Below the pieces are notes generated by a model. The model was not told the DNA's origin and did not search any database. It saw only the letters and a list, made by a program, of their open reading frames with translations. From an uncultured Bacteroidaceae bacterium (GTDB lineage Bacteria; Bacteroidota; Bacteroidia; Bacteroidales; Bacteroidaceae), in NCBI GenBank assembly GCA_905235575.1, contig CAJOLZ010000004.1:29364-93363 (forward strand): a stretch of DNA of 64,000 nucleotides, read 5' to 3'. The position numbers and the translations under genes were made by a program. Numbering within the stretch: the first letter of the stretch is position 1; every line of letters starts with the position of its first letter. Positions 37,838-47,909 of this stretch are shown piece after piece.

Positions 37838-39382
37838 TCAGAGGAGTTTCTTCAGCAGACTGGTGATGCTCACCTCATCCTCGATGATGCTTCGGAGGTC
37901 GGCGATGTTGACACGACGCTGCTCCATGGTGTCACGGTCGCGCAGGGTGACGGTGTTGTCCTCGAGTGTCTGTGGATCTACGGTGACGCAGTAGGGGCAT
38001 CCGATGGCATCCATGCGGCGATAGCGCTTGCCTATCTGGTCTTTCTCTTCGTACTTGCAGTTGAAGTGGAAACGCAGGTCGCTGATGATTTCCTGTGCTT
38101 TCTCGGGAAGCCCGTCTTTCTTGGTGAGGGGGAAGACGGCCAGCTTGACGGGAGCCAGGGCGGCGGGCAGGTGAAGCACCGTGCGTGTCTCGCCGTTGGG
38201 CAACTTCTCTTCCTCGAAACTGTGACACATCACGCTGAGGAACATACGGTCAACGCCGATGGAGGTCTCGATGACGTACGGCGTGTAGCTTTCGTTGGTC
38301 TCGGGATCGAAGTATTCAATCTTCTTGCCACTGTACTTGGCATGCTGCGAAAGGTCGAAGTTCGTTCGCGAGTGTATACCTTCCACTTCCTTGAAGCCGA
38401 AGGGCATGTGGAACTCGATGTCTGTGGCGGCGTTGGCATAGTGAGCCAGCTTGTCGTGGTCGTGGAAGCGATAGTTCTCGGCGCCGAAGCCCAGTGCCTG
38501 GTGCCATGCCATGCGGGTCTGTTTCCAACGCTGGAACCACTCGAGCTCGGAGCCAGGCTTCACGAAGAACTGCATCTCCATCTGCTCGAATTCACGCATA
38601 CGGAAGATGAACTGACGTGCCACGATTTCGTTGCGGAAGGCTTTTCCTATCTGTGCGATGCCGAAGGGGAGTTTCATGCGGCCCGTCTTCTGCACGTTCA
38701 GGTAGTTCACGAAGATGCCCTGTGCTGTCTCGGGGCGCAGATAGATGGTGCTGGCACCGTCGGCGGTAGAACCGACCTCGGTCTTGAACATGAGGTTGAA
38801 CTGGCGCACTTCGGTCCAGTTGCGTGTGCCGCTGATGGGGCAAACGATTTCTTCATCGAGAATAATCTGACGCAGTTCGTCCAGGTCGTTATCGTTCAGC
38901 GCCTTGGCAAAGCGTTCGTGCAGGGCGTCACGTTTTTGCTGATATTCCAATACTCGGGCGCTGGTGGAGCGATACTGAGCCTCGTCGAAAGAGTCGCCGA
39001 AGCGCTTGCGAGCCTTCTCAACTTCTTTATCAATCTTCTCGTCATACTTTGCTATCTGTTCCTCGATAAGCACGTCGGCACGATAGCGTTTCTTGGAGTC
39101 GCGGTTGTCGATGAGTGGGTCGTTGAAAGCGTCCACATGTCCGCTGGCTTTCCATGTAGTGGGGTGCATGAAGATGGCAGCATCGATACCCACAATGTTC
39201 TCGTGCAGGAGCACCATCGACTGCCACCAATACTGTTTGATGTTGTTCTTCAGTTCTACGCCGTTCTGTCCGTAGTCATAGACAGCGCCCAGTCCGTCGT
39301 AGATGTCGCTGGAAGGAAAGACGAAGCCATACTCCTTGCAATGCGATATTATTTTCTTGAATACATCTTCCTGTTGTGCCAT
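37838..39382 (-). CDS. glyS: Glycyl-tRNA synthetase (single-chain, class IIa)
   Basis: A 514-residue eukaryote/Bacteroidetes-type GlyRS that charges tRNA-Gly. The start MAQQEDVFKKIISHCKEYGF is followed by the motif 1 region YDYGQNGVELKNNIK, motif 2 (FRNEIVARQFIFRMREFEQM) and an anticodon-binding domain from about residue 400 (LAPVKLAVFPLTKKDGLPEK). Length is normal. A -7 box, TACCTTTG, is at 39423-39430 (minus). Confidence 0.97.
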   Translation of the reverse strand: MAQQEDVFKKIISHCKEYGFVFPSSDIYDGLGAVYDYGQNGVELKNNIKQYWWQSMVLLHENIVGIDAAIFMHPTTWKASGHVDAFNDPLIDNRDSKKRYRADVLIEEQIAKYDEKIDKEVEKARKRFGDSFDEAQYRSTSARVLEYQQKRDALHERFAKALNDNDLDELRQIILDEEIVCPISGTRNWTEVRQFNLMFKTEVGSTADGASTIYLRPETAQGIFVNYLNVQKTGRMKLPFGIAQIGKAFRNEIVARQFIFRMREFEQMEMQFFVKPGSELEWFQRWKQTRMAWHQALGFGAENYRFHDHDKLAHYANAATDIEFHMPFGFKEVEGIHSRTNFDLSQHAKYSGKKIEYFDPETNESYTPYVIETSIGVDRMFLSVMCHSFEEEKLPNGETRTVLHLPAALAPVKLAVFPLTKKDGLPEKAQEIISDLRFHFNCKYEEKDQIGKRYRRMDAIGCPYCVTVDPQTLEDNTVTLRDRDTMEQRRVNIADLRSIIEDEVSITSLLKKLL

Positions 39383-39422
39383 GTTTTTAGGGTTTTTAAT
39401 GTCTGATTTCGTTTTTTCGGCA

Positions 39423-39461
39423 CAAAGGTACGACTTTTTCGGCAGAAAAGCGTTACCTTTG
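39423..39461. promoter_or_regulatory. Divergent promoter region of glyS and the M16 peptidase gene
   Basis: TACCTTTG boxes on both strands: minus 39423-39430 for glyS, plus 39454-39461 for the peptidase. The -33 boxes are weak. Confidence 0.6.
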
Positions 39462-39490
39462 CCGCGAATTTCACTAAAAACATGGTAATT

Positions 39491-42412
39491 ATGAAGTCTA
39501 AAAAACTATTGGTGGCCCTGCAATGTGTGGTGGCTGCTATTGTCGTGACCTTTTTTGTGTCATGCAAGGGACAGGGAGACTATGAGACTGTTAAGGGTGA
39601 CCCGATGCAGACTCGTATCTACACGCTGGAGAACGGACTGAAGGTATATCTCTCGGTGAACCGCGAGACACCGCGCATCCAGACTTACATCGCCGTACGT
39701 ACGGGTTCGAAGAACGACCCGGCCGAGACCACCGGTCTTGCTCACTATCTGGAGCATCTGATGTTCAAGGGTACGAAGATATTCGGTACCAACAACGCCG
39801 AGGCCGAACAGCCGCTGCTCGACGAGATTGAGGCTTGCTACGAGGAGTATCGGACCATCACCGACCCCGAGCAGCGCCTCCAGAAGTATCACGAAATCGA
39901 CAGCATCTCGCAGTTGGCTGCCCAATACTTCATCCCGAACGAGTATGACAAGCTGATGGCTGCCATCGGTGCACAGGGTACCAACGCTTTCACCTCGAAC
40001 GATGTTACATGTTACACCGAGGACATCCCCTCCAACGAGGTCGAGAAATGGGCACGCATCCAGTCCGACCGCTTCCAGAACATGGTGATTCGTGGATTCC
40101 ACACCGAATTGGAGGCTGTCTACGAGGAGTACAACATTGGTCTGACACGCGACTCCAACAAGGAATACTACGCACTGCTGGCCAAACTCTTCCCCGAGCA
40201 TCCCTACGGTACTCAGACCACCATCGGTACGCAGGAGCACCTGAAGAACCCCTCGATTGTGAACATCAAGAACTATTTCCAGAAGTGGTATGTGCCCAAC
40301 AACGTGGCCATCTGCATGGCTGGCGATTTCGACCCCGAGGCCGTAATGCCTATCATCGAGAAGTACTTCGGCTCGTGGCAGCCCGGCGACGATGTGTCGC
40401 AGCCTGTATTCCCCGACCTGAAGCCCATCGAGGCACCTGTGGACACCACTGTCATCGGTCTTGAAGCCGAGAACGTCTGGATGGCATGGCGAAGCGAGAA
40501 AGCCTCGTCGCTGCAAAACGACACACTCACACTCGTCAATGCTGTGCTCTGCAATGGCAAGGCCGGACTTTTCGACCTCGACCTGAACCAGCAGATGAAG
40601 CTGATGGAGGCTGGCAGCGAGGTGGAAGGCATGCAAGACCACGGTTTCTTCCTGCTCGTGGGTTATCCCAAGGAGGGACAGACTCTCGACGAGGTGAAAG
40701 ATCTGATGCTCGGCGAAGTGGAGAAACTGAAGGCCGGCGACTTCTCGGAAGATCTGCTCATCTCCACCATCAACAACTATAAACTCTCGCAACTGCGCGC
40801 CCTCGACAACAATCGTGCCCGCGTCAGCCAGATGCTCGACGCATTCATCAACGGCATCGAGTGGGAGCAGCAGGTGAAGGCGCTCGACCGCCTCTCGGGC
40901 ATCACCAAGGAACAGCTGGTGGACTTCGCACAGCGCTTCTTCACCAACGGTTATGTCACCGTCTACAAGCGCCAAGGCGTGGACGAGACACAGAAGAAGA
41001 TTGACAAGCCTGCCATCACGCCCATTCCCACCAACCGCGACCAGGTGAGCGACTTCGTGAAGGAAATCCAGGAGACCGAGGTGGAGCCCATCCAACCCCA
41101 GTTCCTTGACTTCGAGAAGGACCTCGACCTCTTCACCACCGACAACCAGCTGCCCGTCATCTACAAGCAGAATACCGAGAACGAACTCTTCAACCTGACA
41201 TTCCGATTCGAGTTCGGCAATCAGGACGACAACCGCTATGACATTGCCAGCGACTACATCGACTACCTGGGCACGACCGACATGACCGCCGCCGAGGTGA
41301 AGCAGGAGTTCTACAAGCTGGCATGCTCGTACTTCATCTCAGTGGGTTCCGACAATATCAGCATCGGACTGAGCGGTCTGGGCGAGAACATGTCACAGGC
41401 ACTGACACTGCTCGAGAAGGTGCTGCACACCGCCAAGGTTGACCCGGAGGCATACGCACAGTACGTGGGTTTGTTGCTGAAGAACCGTCAGGACAACAAG
41501 AAGGACCAGCGCACATGCTTCAACATGCTCTCTCAGTATGCGCTCTACGGCCCCCACAACTTCATGCGCGACAATATGACCGAAGAGCAGCTGCTCCAGA
41601 CCAATCCGCAGGAACTGCTCGACCTCATCGCCGCACTGTCGAAGTATGAACACCGCGTGCTCTACTACGGCCCGCTCTCGCAGAAGGACCTCTCCGCCGC
41701 ACTGGCAGAGCTGCATCCCGTGGAGACCCCGCTGGCCAAGGCACCCAAGGGCGAGCCTTACACACTGCAGGAGACCCCCGAGAACGAGATTCTGCTCGCT
41801 CCCTACGACGCCAAGAATATCTACATGCGCATGAACCATAACGAGAAACGCGCCAACAACCTCGACGAGGAGGCAACCATCGATGTCTTCAACGAATACT
41901 TCGGCGGAGGCATGAACGGCATCGTCTTCCAGGAACTGCGCGAGGCACGAGGCCTGGCATACAGCGCCAGCGCCTACTATGTAACGCCCTCCAAGAAAGA
42001 CGAGCCTGAGTTCTTCTTCACCAACATCATCACGCAGAACGACAAGATGATGGACTGCGTGGCACAGTTCCGCGAAATCCTCGACTCCATTCCGCAGAGC
42101 GAGAAGGCCTTCGCCATTGCCAAGGAGGCCGTGACGAAGCAGATGGCCAGCCACCGCACCACCAAGATGGGCGTCATCAACGCCTACCTGTCAGCCGAGC
42201 GGATGGGCTACGATTTCGACCCGAACCGCAAGATTTTCGAGGACCTGCAGAACGTGACGCTCCAGGATATCATCAACTTCGAGAAGGAGCAGATGGCCGG
42301 AAAGACAGGCCGTTACGCCATCCTGGGCGACGAGAAGGAACTCGACATCAAGGCACTCGAGAAGATTGCCCCCATCAAGCGCGTGTCGCTCGAGGAAATC
42401 TTCGGATATTGA
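39491..42412 (+). CDS. M16 zinc metallopeptidase lipoprotein
   Basis: A 973-residue pitrilysin/insulinase-like peptidase with lipoprotein signal ending VTFFVSC (start 39491; 39482 is also possible). The active N-terminal half has the inverted zinc motif HYLEH in TTGLAHYLEHLMFKGTKIFG and the downstream Glu in ELEAVYEEYN. A second, inactive half contains the R/Y substrate-binding motif (REARGLAYSASAYYV). It probably degrades peptides at the cell envelope. It ends in a strong terminator. Confidence 0.93.
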   Translation: MKSKKLLVALQCVVAAIVVTFFVSCKGQGDYETVKGDPMQTRIYTLENGLKVYLSVNRETPRIQTYIAVRTGSKNDPAETTGLAHYLEHLMFKGTKIFGTNNAEAEQPLLDEIEACYEEYRTITDPEQRLQKYHEIDSISQLAAQYFIPNEYDKLMAAIGAQGTNAFTSNDVTCYTEDIPSNEVEKWARIQSDRFQNMVIRGFHTELEAVYEEYNIGLTRDSNKEYYALLAKLFPEHPYGTQTTIGTQEHLKNPSIVNIKNYFQKWYVPNNVAICMAGDFDPEAVMPIIEKYFGSWQPGDDVSQPVFPDLKPIEAPVDTTVIGLEAENVWMAWRSEKASSLQNDTLTLVNAVLCNGKAGLFDLDLNQQMKLMEAGSEVEGMQDHGFFLLVGYPKEGQTLDEVKDLMLGEVEKLKAGDFSEDLLISTINNYKLSQLRALDNNRARVSQMLDAFINGIEWEQQVKALDRLSGITKEQLVDFAQRFFTNGYVTVYKRQGVDETQKKIDKPAITPIPTNRDQVSDFVKEIQETEVEPIQPQFLDFEKDLDLFTTDNQLPVIYKQNTENELFNLTFRFEFGNQDDNRYDIASDYIDYLGTTDMTAAEVKQEFYKLACSYFISVGSDNISIGLSGLGENMSQALTLLEKVLHTAKVDPEAYAQYVGLLLKNRQDNKKDQRTCFNMLSQYALYGPHNFMRDNMTEEQLLQTNPQELLDLIAALSKYEHRVLYYGPLSQKDLSAALAELHPVETPLAKAPKGEPYTLQETPENEILLAPYDAKNIYMRMNHNEKRANNLDEEATIDVFNEYFGGGMNGIVFQELREARGLAYSASAYYVTPSKKDEPEFFFTNIITQNDKMMDCVAQFREILDSIPQSEKAFAIAKEAVTKQMASHRTTKMGVINAYLSAERMGYDFDPNRKIFEDLQNVTLQDIINFEKEQMAGKTGRYAILGDEKELDIKALEKIAPIKRVSLEEIFGY

Positions 42413-42448
42413 TATCACAACGCCCGACGGGGCGAGAAACCATGCAGA

Positions 42449-42481
42449 GGGGATGTGCCGAGTACGGCGCATCCCCTTTTT
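42449..42481 (+). terminator. Terminator of the M16 peptidase gene
   Basis: A 12-bp stem (GGGGATGTGCCG with CGGCGCATCCCC, one G-T pair), loop agta, then TTTTT. Confidence 0.9.
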
Positions 42482-42540
42482 GTGTGCTTTTATTTACAAA
42501 TTTTGGTGCGCAGATTTTTGCAGAAATCTGAAACGGGCGA

Positions 42541-42602
42541 TGCGACGTGATGCGCAGGCCGACGCAGCGTGCTGCGACAAGCGTCGCACCACGGCGCGTT
42601 TT
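42541..42602 (+). repeat. Modular hairpin element (family A), copy 7
   Basis: A degenerate left arm, then CGCAGCGTGCTGCGAC, loop aagc, right arm GTCGCACCACGGCGCG, TTTT. Pairing is imperfect. Because the peptidase gene already has a terminator at 42449, a simple terminator role is redundant here. Confidence 0.75.
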
Positions 42603-42669
42603 CGTTCGGAACGTTTTCCGTGCGATATTTCATGGTGAACACCGAGAAAACGAAGAATTTGCAAACATT

Positions 42670-42810
42670 GATAATCAAGCGTTTACATCCTGGTATTTTC
42701 GGGCTGCTCACCCCACCGCAGCGAAGCGCATCCATTCTCACACTTCCTCATACCACTTTTCGATGCCCAACGGGACGGGCGGAAGAAGCGAATCTTCCGA
42801 TTTCAGGACA
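42670..42810 (+). repeat. Dispersed repeat family C, copy 1
   Basis: About 140 bp share ordered blocks with 49618-49756: GATAATCA, a CATTCTCACACTTCCTCA-like block, CCACTTTTCGA and AATCTTCCGATTTCAGGACA. It lies about 70 bp right of element 7. Not coding. The rest of the gap to 42972 shows nothing recognisable. Confidence 0.55.
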
Positions 42811-42972
42811 CGCCATTCGCCTCCGACATTCTGTTTCGTCTCACTGTGAAAAGTTCGGAAAAGCCGTTGCAGACACGGAACTGGAGCGAAGATGAAGCGG
42901 CCCCTTCGACACTGCCACATGCGCGGCCGCTCGCATTCAGCCCCTTTCGTCGGAGAAAATCAAAACAAGTTC

Positions 42973-43003
42973 TTGTTTTTCTGCGCGCTTTTTCGTATCT
43001 TTG
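42973..43003 (+). promoter_or_regulatory. Promoter of the topoisomerase gene
   Basis: TTG (42973-42975), 20 bp, TATCTTTG (42996-43003). It excludes the 43001 start and supports the ATG at 43025. Confidence 0.8.
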
Positions 43004-43024
43004 CGACTGAAAAACCAAGCAGAG

Positions 43025-45745
43025 ATGACTGACAACATAGCGCTTACCGAGGGCATAACCCACCACCTGAACCAGATGTACCGCAACTGGTTCCTGGACT
43101 ATGCCTCGTACTCGATTCTGTGGCGCGCCGTGCCGCACATAGGCGACGGCCTGAAGCCCGTGCAGCGCCGCATCCTGCACTCGATGAAGCGCATGGACGA
43201 CGGGCGATACAACAAGGTGGCAAACATAGTGGGCCACACGATGCAGTTCCACCCCCACGGCGACGCCAGCATAAAAGATGCACTGGTGCAGATGGGCCAG
43301 AAGGAACTGCTGGTGGACTGCCAAGGCAACTGGGGAAATATACTGACGGGCGACGATGCAGCCGCAGGCCGATACATCGAGGCGCGACTCTCGAAGTTTG
43401 CCCTCGACGTGGTCTTCAACCCCAAGACCACCGAGTGGAAACTCTCCTACGACGGACGTAACAAGGAACCGGTGGTGCTGCCCGTGAAGTTCCCGCTGCT
43501 GCTGGCACAGGGCACCGAGGGCATCGCCGTGGGAATGAACTCCAAGATTCTGCCCCACAACCTGAACGAGATCTGCGACGCCGCCATCAGCTATCTGCAC
43601 GGCGAGGAATTCCACCTCTACCCCGACTTCCCCACGGGAGGCAGCGTCGACGTCTCGAAATATAACGACGGCAAGCGCGGCGGAAAGGTGCGCGTGAGAG
43701 CAAAAATCGAAAAACGCGACAGCAAGACTCTGGCCATCACCGAACTGCCCTTCGGAAAGACCACGGGCACGACGAAGGACCCCAGCACATTCATCAACTC
43801 GATACTGAAAGCCGCCGAGAAAGGTCAGATAAAGGTGCGCAGGGTGGAAGACCTGACAGCCTCGGGCGTGGAGATACTCATCCACCTGACTCCGGGTGCC
43901 TCGTCGGACAAGACCATCGATGCCCTCTACGCCTGCACCGAATGCGAAGTGAGCATCTCGCCCAACTGCTGTGTCATAGACGACAAGAAACCCTGCTTCC
44001 TGACCGTAAGCGACGTGCTCCGCCGAAACGTGGACACCACGCTCAACCTCCTGAAACAGGAACGCCTCATACGTCGCGGCGAACTGATGGAAAGCCTCCA
44101 CTTTGCCTCGCTTGAGCGCATCTTCATCGAAGAACGCATCTACAAGGATCGTCAGTTCGAGAACGCCAAGACGATGGACGAGGCGTGCGAATGGGTGGAC
44201 GAACGACTGACACCGTGGTATCCGAAGATGGTGCGCGAGGTGACAAAGGACGACATACTGCGCCTGATGGAAATCAAGATGGCACGCATCCTGAAATTCA
44301 ACAAAGACCGCGCCGACGAATTCATTGCACGCATAAAGGAAGAAATTGCACGCATAGACCGCGAACTGAGCAACATGACCGAAGTGACGGCCGAGTGGTT
44401 CCGATTCATCAAGGAGAAATATGGCAAAGACCATCCGCGCCGCACCGAAATAAAGAACTTCGACACCATCACGGCAGCCAAGGTGGTGGAAGCCAACCAG
44501 AAGCTCTACATCAACCGCGAAGAAGGCTTCATCGGCACCTCGCTCAAGAAGGACGAGTTAGTGTGCAACTGCTCGGATATGGACGACGTCATCATCTTCT
44601 ACCGCGACGGAACGTACAAAGTGGTACACGTGACCGAAAAGATGTTTGTGGGCGAGACGGAACGCTCGAAAAGCGAGAAGAAGAAAGCCGAGATCATACA
44701 CATAGACATCTTCAAGAAAAACGACGCACGCACCATCTACAACACTGTTTACCGCGACGGACGAAACGGCGAATGCTACATCAAGCGCTTCAACGTGACC
44801 AGCATAACACGCGACCGTGAGTATGACCTCACACAAGGTAAACAGGGCAGCCGCGTGCTGTACTTCACCGCAAATCCCAATGGCGAAGCCGAAATAATCA
44901 GAATCAACCTGAAACCCAACCCGAGGTACAAAATCACCTACTTCGAGAAAAACTTCTGCGAACAGGCCATCAAGGGTAGACAGAGCCGAGGTAACATTCT
45001 GACAAAGAAGGAAGTGTCCAAGGTGATACTGAAGAGCCACGGCGGTAGCACGCTGGGCGGACGACAGGTGTGGTTCGATCAAGACGTGAAGCGCATCAAC
45101 TACGACCAGCAGGGCATCTACCTGGGTGAGTTCAACAACGGCGACCAGATACTGGTTGTGCTGACAAACGGCGACTTCTACACCACCACATTCGACACAA
45201 ACAACCACTTCGAAGACAACATCCTGCGCATCGAGAAATTCGATGCCAACAAGGTGTGGACCGCAGCCCTGCTCGATTACAGCCAGGGGGGATGCCTCTA
45301 CCTGAAACGATTCCCCATGGAGAGTTCCACCAAACGCCACTTCAACTTCCTGGGCGAACACCCCGACAACCGCCTGTTGCTGCTCACCGACACACCCTAT
45401 CCGCGCCTGCTCGTCACCATGGGCGGCACCGACGACTTCCGCGAGCCCATGGAACTGGATGCAGAAAGCTTCATAGGCGTGAAGAGCTTCAAGGCAAAAG
45501 GAAAACGAGTGACCACGCTCAACGTGGAGCGCATAGAAGAACTGGAACCGCTGCGGACACCCGAGACGGAGCCGCAACCCGAGCCGACGACAGACAGCGA
45601 ACTGCCCGACGAACCACTGGAAACAGAAGAGGAGACCATTGAGATTCCACAAGAAGACGATGAACCGCAGGACACATCGGAAAAGGTGAAGAGTTCGCAA
45701 GACCTCGAAGATGAAGAGAAAGGACAGTTGCATCTGTTCGACTGA
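43025..45745 (+). CDS. DNA gyrase/topoisomerase IV subunit A-like protein
   Basis: A 906-residue type IIA topoisomerase A subunit. The breakage-reunion domain starts LNQMYRNWFLDYASYSILWR and has PHIGDGLKPVQRRILHSM. The catalytic Tyr lies in AAGRYIEARLSKFA near residue 121. The C-terminal domain (from about 520) has beta-pinwheel-like blades, and an acidic Glu/Pro/Asp tail ends it. The sequence fits the Bacteroidetes topoisomerase IV-like A subunit (ParC) more than GyrA; the B subunit is not next to it here. It decatenates chromosomes if paired with a ParE. DUF3316 and S41 genes follow in the same direction. Confidence 0.9.
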   Translation: MTDNIALTEGITHHLNQMYRNWFLDYASYSILWRAVPHIGDGLKPVQRRILHSMKRMDDGRYNKVANIVGHTMQFHPHGDASIKDALVQMGQKELLVDCQGNWGNILTGDDAAAGRYIEARLSKFALDVVFNPKTTEWKLSYDGRNKEPVVLPVKFPLLLAQGTEGIAVGMNSKILPHNLNEICDAAISYLHGEEFHLYPDFPTGGSVDVSKYNDGKRGGKVRVRAKIEKRDSKTLAITELPFGKTTGTTKDPSTFINSILKAAEKGQIKVRRVEDLTASGVEILIHLTPGASSDKTIDALYACTECEVSISPNCCVIDDKKPCFLTVSDVLRRNVDTTLNLLKQERLIRRGELMESLHFASLERIFIEERIYKDRQFENAKTMDEACEWVDERLTPWYPKMVREVTKDDILRLMEIKMARILKFNKDRADEFIARIKEEIARIDRELSNMTEVTAEWFRFIKEKYGKDHPRRTEIKNFDTITAAKVVEANQKLYINREEGFIGTSLKKDELVCNCSDMDDVIIFYRDGTYKVVHVTEKMFVGETERSKSEKKKAEIIHIDIFKKNDARTIYNTVYRDGRNGECYIKRFNVTSITRDREYDLTQGKQGSRVLYFTANPNGEAEIIRINLKPNPRYKITYFEKNFCEQAIKGRQSRGNILTKKEVSKVILKSHGGSTLGGRQVWFDQDVKRINYDQQGIYLGEFNNGDQILVVLTNGDFYTTTFDTNNHFEDNILRIEKFDANKVWTAALLDYSQGGCLYLKRFPMESSTKRHFNFLGEHPDNRLLLLTDTPYPRLLVTMGGTDDFREPMELDAESFIGVKSFKAKGKRVTTLNVERIEELEPLRTPETEPQPEPTTDSELPDEPLETEEETIEIPQEDDEPQDTSEKVKSSQDLEDEEKGQLHLFD

Positions 45746-45765
45746 TAAAGAGTAACAGACACGAC

Positions 45766-46644
45766 ATGCTTCACATCAACAGCAACAAGAGAAGAAAGGG
45801 AACAGCCCCGTCGCACACAGTTCATCACTGCGTACGATGGGGCTGTCTGCTCCTATCTCTGCTGCTCACCACGTTCAACGCAAGAAGTGAAGACTGGTCA
45901 CGCCAGGGAACCACGTCGTGGATGGTGGGCATCGGAGGTGTGAAACAGTTGGACACATACCTCTCGCCACTCGAATACAGCGGTCCACAACTGAGCGCGC
46001 TGCGCGAGACACAGCGTAACACCCACCTCGCCAACGGGCGCGTCTCGTTCCAAAGCCTGCTGCAAGGCGCGCTCACCTATACCGAGAACGACCCATCTAC
46101 GGCCAACGACTGGGGTGGGCACGTGAACTACGATGCCGGATGGCACTACAACTGGCAGCCCGCGACAGGTCTGCAACTGATGGCTGGCGGCATGATTGGC
46201 ACCGACATCGGCTTTCTCTACAACGACCGAAACGGCAACAACCCGGCTCAGGCAAGGCTGAACGTGGATGTCTCAGCCTCTGCTGCAGCTGTCTATCACT
46301 TGCGCTTGAGACACCGTTTCATCGGTCTGCGCTACCAGATCAACGTACCGCTGGCCGGATGTATGTTCTCGCCGCAGTACGGACAAAGCTATTATGAGAT
46401 TTCGCAAGGCAATCGCGACCATAACGCGGTCTTTGCACATCCGTTCAATGCATTCAGCTGCTGGCAGATGTTATCGGTCGACATACCGCTGAAGCGCTAC
46501 ACGCTGCGCACCGGATATCTCTGCGACATCCACCAAAGCCACGTGAACCACATCCGCGTGCACGACTACAGCCACTCCTTTATGATAGGCATCGTGCGCC
46601 ATTTCACCCTCCACACGCCTCCCCTGCGCCAAGAAAAACGATGA
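45766..46644 (+). CDS. DUF3316-family exported protein
   Basis: A 292-residue protein with an N-terminal hydrophobic export signal (GCLLLSLLLTTFNARS). The rest is beta-rich with strands such as GLQLMAGGMIGTDIGFLYN, HRFIGLRYQINVPLAGCMFS and HSFMIGIVRHFTLH, suggesting a small outer-membrane barrel. It matches DUF3316 proteins of Bacteroidales; function unknown. It starts 20 nt after the topoisomerase gene and overlaps the S41 peptidase by 4 nt. Confidence 0.78.
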   Translation: MLHINSNKRRKGTAPSHTVHHCVRWGCLLLSLLLTTFNARSEDWSRQGTTSWMVGIGGVKQLDTYLSPLEYSGPQLSALRETQRNTHLANGRVSFQSLLQGALTYTENDPSTANDWGGHVNYDAGWHYNWQPATGLQLMAGGMIGTDIGFLYNDRNGNNPAQARLNVDVSASAAAVYHLRLRHRFIGLRYQINVPLAGCMFSPQYGQSYYEISQGNRDHNAVFAHPFNAFSCWQMLSVDIPLKRYTLRTGYLCDIHQSHVNHIRVHDYSHSFMIGIVRHFTLHTPPLRQEKR

Positions 46645-47693
46645 TGACACACAGCATATTCACCACGAAACCCGTCGCCCGCCGCACATGGTGGTGCTTC
46701 CTGGCAGCAATGTTCCTGCTGACAACCGTCTCGTGTGTCGATGAAGAAGGATTCGACGACACGCCCGAAGGCAACATGGAAGCGCTGTGGCAACTCATCG
46801 ACCAGCACTACTGTTTCCTCGACTACAAGGCCGAAGCCATCGGTCTCAACTGGGACGAAATTCACGCCACATACCGAAAGCGCCTGAACCCGAAGATGTC
46901 GAAGATGCAACTCTTTGAGGTGCTCTCAGAGATGCTTTCCGAGTTGCAAGACGGTCACGTGAACCTCTACAGCAGTGCCGACGTGGGACGAAACTGGCAC
47001 TGGATGGAGGACTATCCCAAGCAACTCGACCACGAACTGCGCGAAGATTATCTGGGCACAGACTATCGCATAGCTGCCGGACTGAAGTATCGTATCCTCG
47101 AGGACAACATCGCCTACGTGGTTTACGAGAGTTTCAGCGATGCCATCGGCGAGGGCAACCTGGATGACGTGCTATACAGTCTGCGTCTGTGCGACGGGCT
47201 CATACTGGACATACGCGGCAATGGCGGCGGACTGCTCACGAACGCCGAGCGGCTGGCGGCACGCTTCACCAACGAAAAACGTCTCGTGGGATACATCAGC
47301 CACAAGACAGGACGCGGACACAGCGACTTCAGTAAACCAGATGCAGAATACATCGAACCGAGCAACCGCGTGCGATGGCAGAAGCCCGTGGTGGTACTCA
47401 CCAACCGCGAGTGTTACAGCGCAGCCAACACTTTTGTGCGCGACGTACACAACTTCCCACTCGTCACCACGCTGGGCGACCAGACGGGCGGCGGCTCGGG
47501 ACTTCCTTTCCACAGCGAACTGCCCAACGGATGGTCTGTACGCTTCAGTGCTTGCATCATGTACGATGCTGAGATGAATCAGATTGAGTTCGGCATCCAG
47601 CCCGACATCCCCTGTGAACTCAATGACGACGACATACGTCAGGGACGCGACACACTCATCGAGGCTGCCCGACAGCTGTTGCGCAATTTGTAA
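46641..47693 (+). CDS. S41-family serine peptidase lipoprotein
   Basis: A 350-residue C-terminal-processing-peptidase-like protein with lipoprotein signal (LTTVSC). The peptidase domain shows LILDIRGNGGG, then the catalytic Ser in LTNRECYSAANTFVRDV and GDQTGGGSGLPF. A helical N-terminal domain (EALWQLIDQHYCFLDYK) precedes it. No clear PDZ domain is seen. The start overlaps the DUF3316 stop (ATGA), so the two are coupled. Substrate unknown. Confidence 0.87.
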   Translation: MMTHSIFTTKPVARRTWWCFLAAMFLLTTVSCVDEEGFDDTPEGNMEALWQLIDQHYCFLDYKAEAIGLNWDEIHATYRKRLNPKMSKMQLFEVLSEMLSELQDGHVNLYSSADVGRNWHWMEDYPKQLDHELREDYLGTDYRIAAGLKYRILEDNIAYVVYESFSDAIGEGNLDDVLYSLRLCDGLILDIRGNGGGLLTNAERLAARFTNEKRLVGYISHKTGRGHSDFSKPDAEYIEPSNRVRWQKPVVVLTNRECYSAANTFVRDVHNFPLVTTLGDQTGGGSGLPFHSELPNGWSVRFSACIMYDAEMNQIEFGIQPDIPCELNDDDIRQGRDTLIEAARQLLRNL

Positions 47694-47729
47694 TCTTTAC
47701 GGCGAGTGAGAGCACGCAGGCAAACAAAA

Positions 47730-47751
47730 GAGGGAGCACAAAAGCTCCCTC
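47730..47751 (-). terminator. Terminator downstream of tRNA-Leu
   Basis: An 8-bp stem (GAGGGAGC with GCTCCCTC) with TTTT following on the minus strand. Confidence 0.8.
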
Positions 47752-47756
47752 GAGAG

Positions 47757-47838
47757 TACGCCTGATAAGACTCGAACTTACACGCCCGAAGGCACCAGAT
47801 CCTAAGTCTGGCGTGTCTACCAATTCCACCACAAGCGC
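47757..47838 (-). tRNA. tRNA-Leu (anticodon UAG)
   Basis: Minus-strand cloverleaf of 82 nt. Acceptor GCGCTTG pairs with CAGGCGT. The D arm contains GGAATTGGTAGACAC. The anticodon stem CCAGA/TCTGG encloses loop CTTAGGA. A long variable arm (TGCCTTCGGGCGT) and T arm GTAAG-TTCGAGT-CTTAT follow. CCA is not encoded. Confidence 0.93.
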
Positions 47839-47909
47839 AGTTAGGTGCGGCAAAGTTACACCTTTTCGCCGAAACAGCAAAGCGAAGTCTTCCTTTTTTA
47901 CGTATGCGC

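Noticed and set aside
42803..44434. 543-codon open frame antisense to the topoisomerase gene
   Set aside because: A shadow of a strongly supported gene with no recognisable motifs or promoter.
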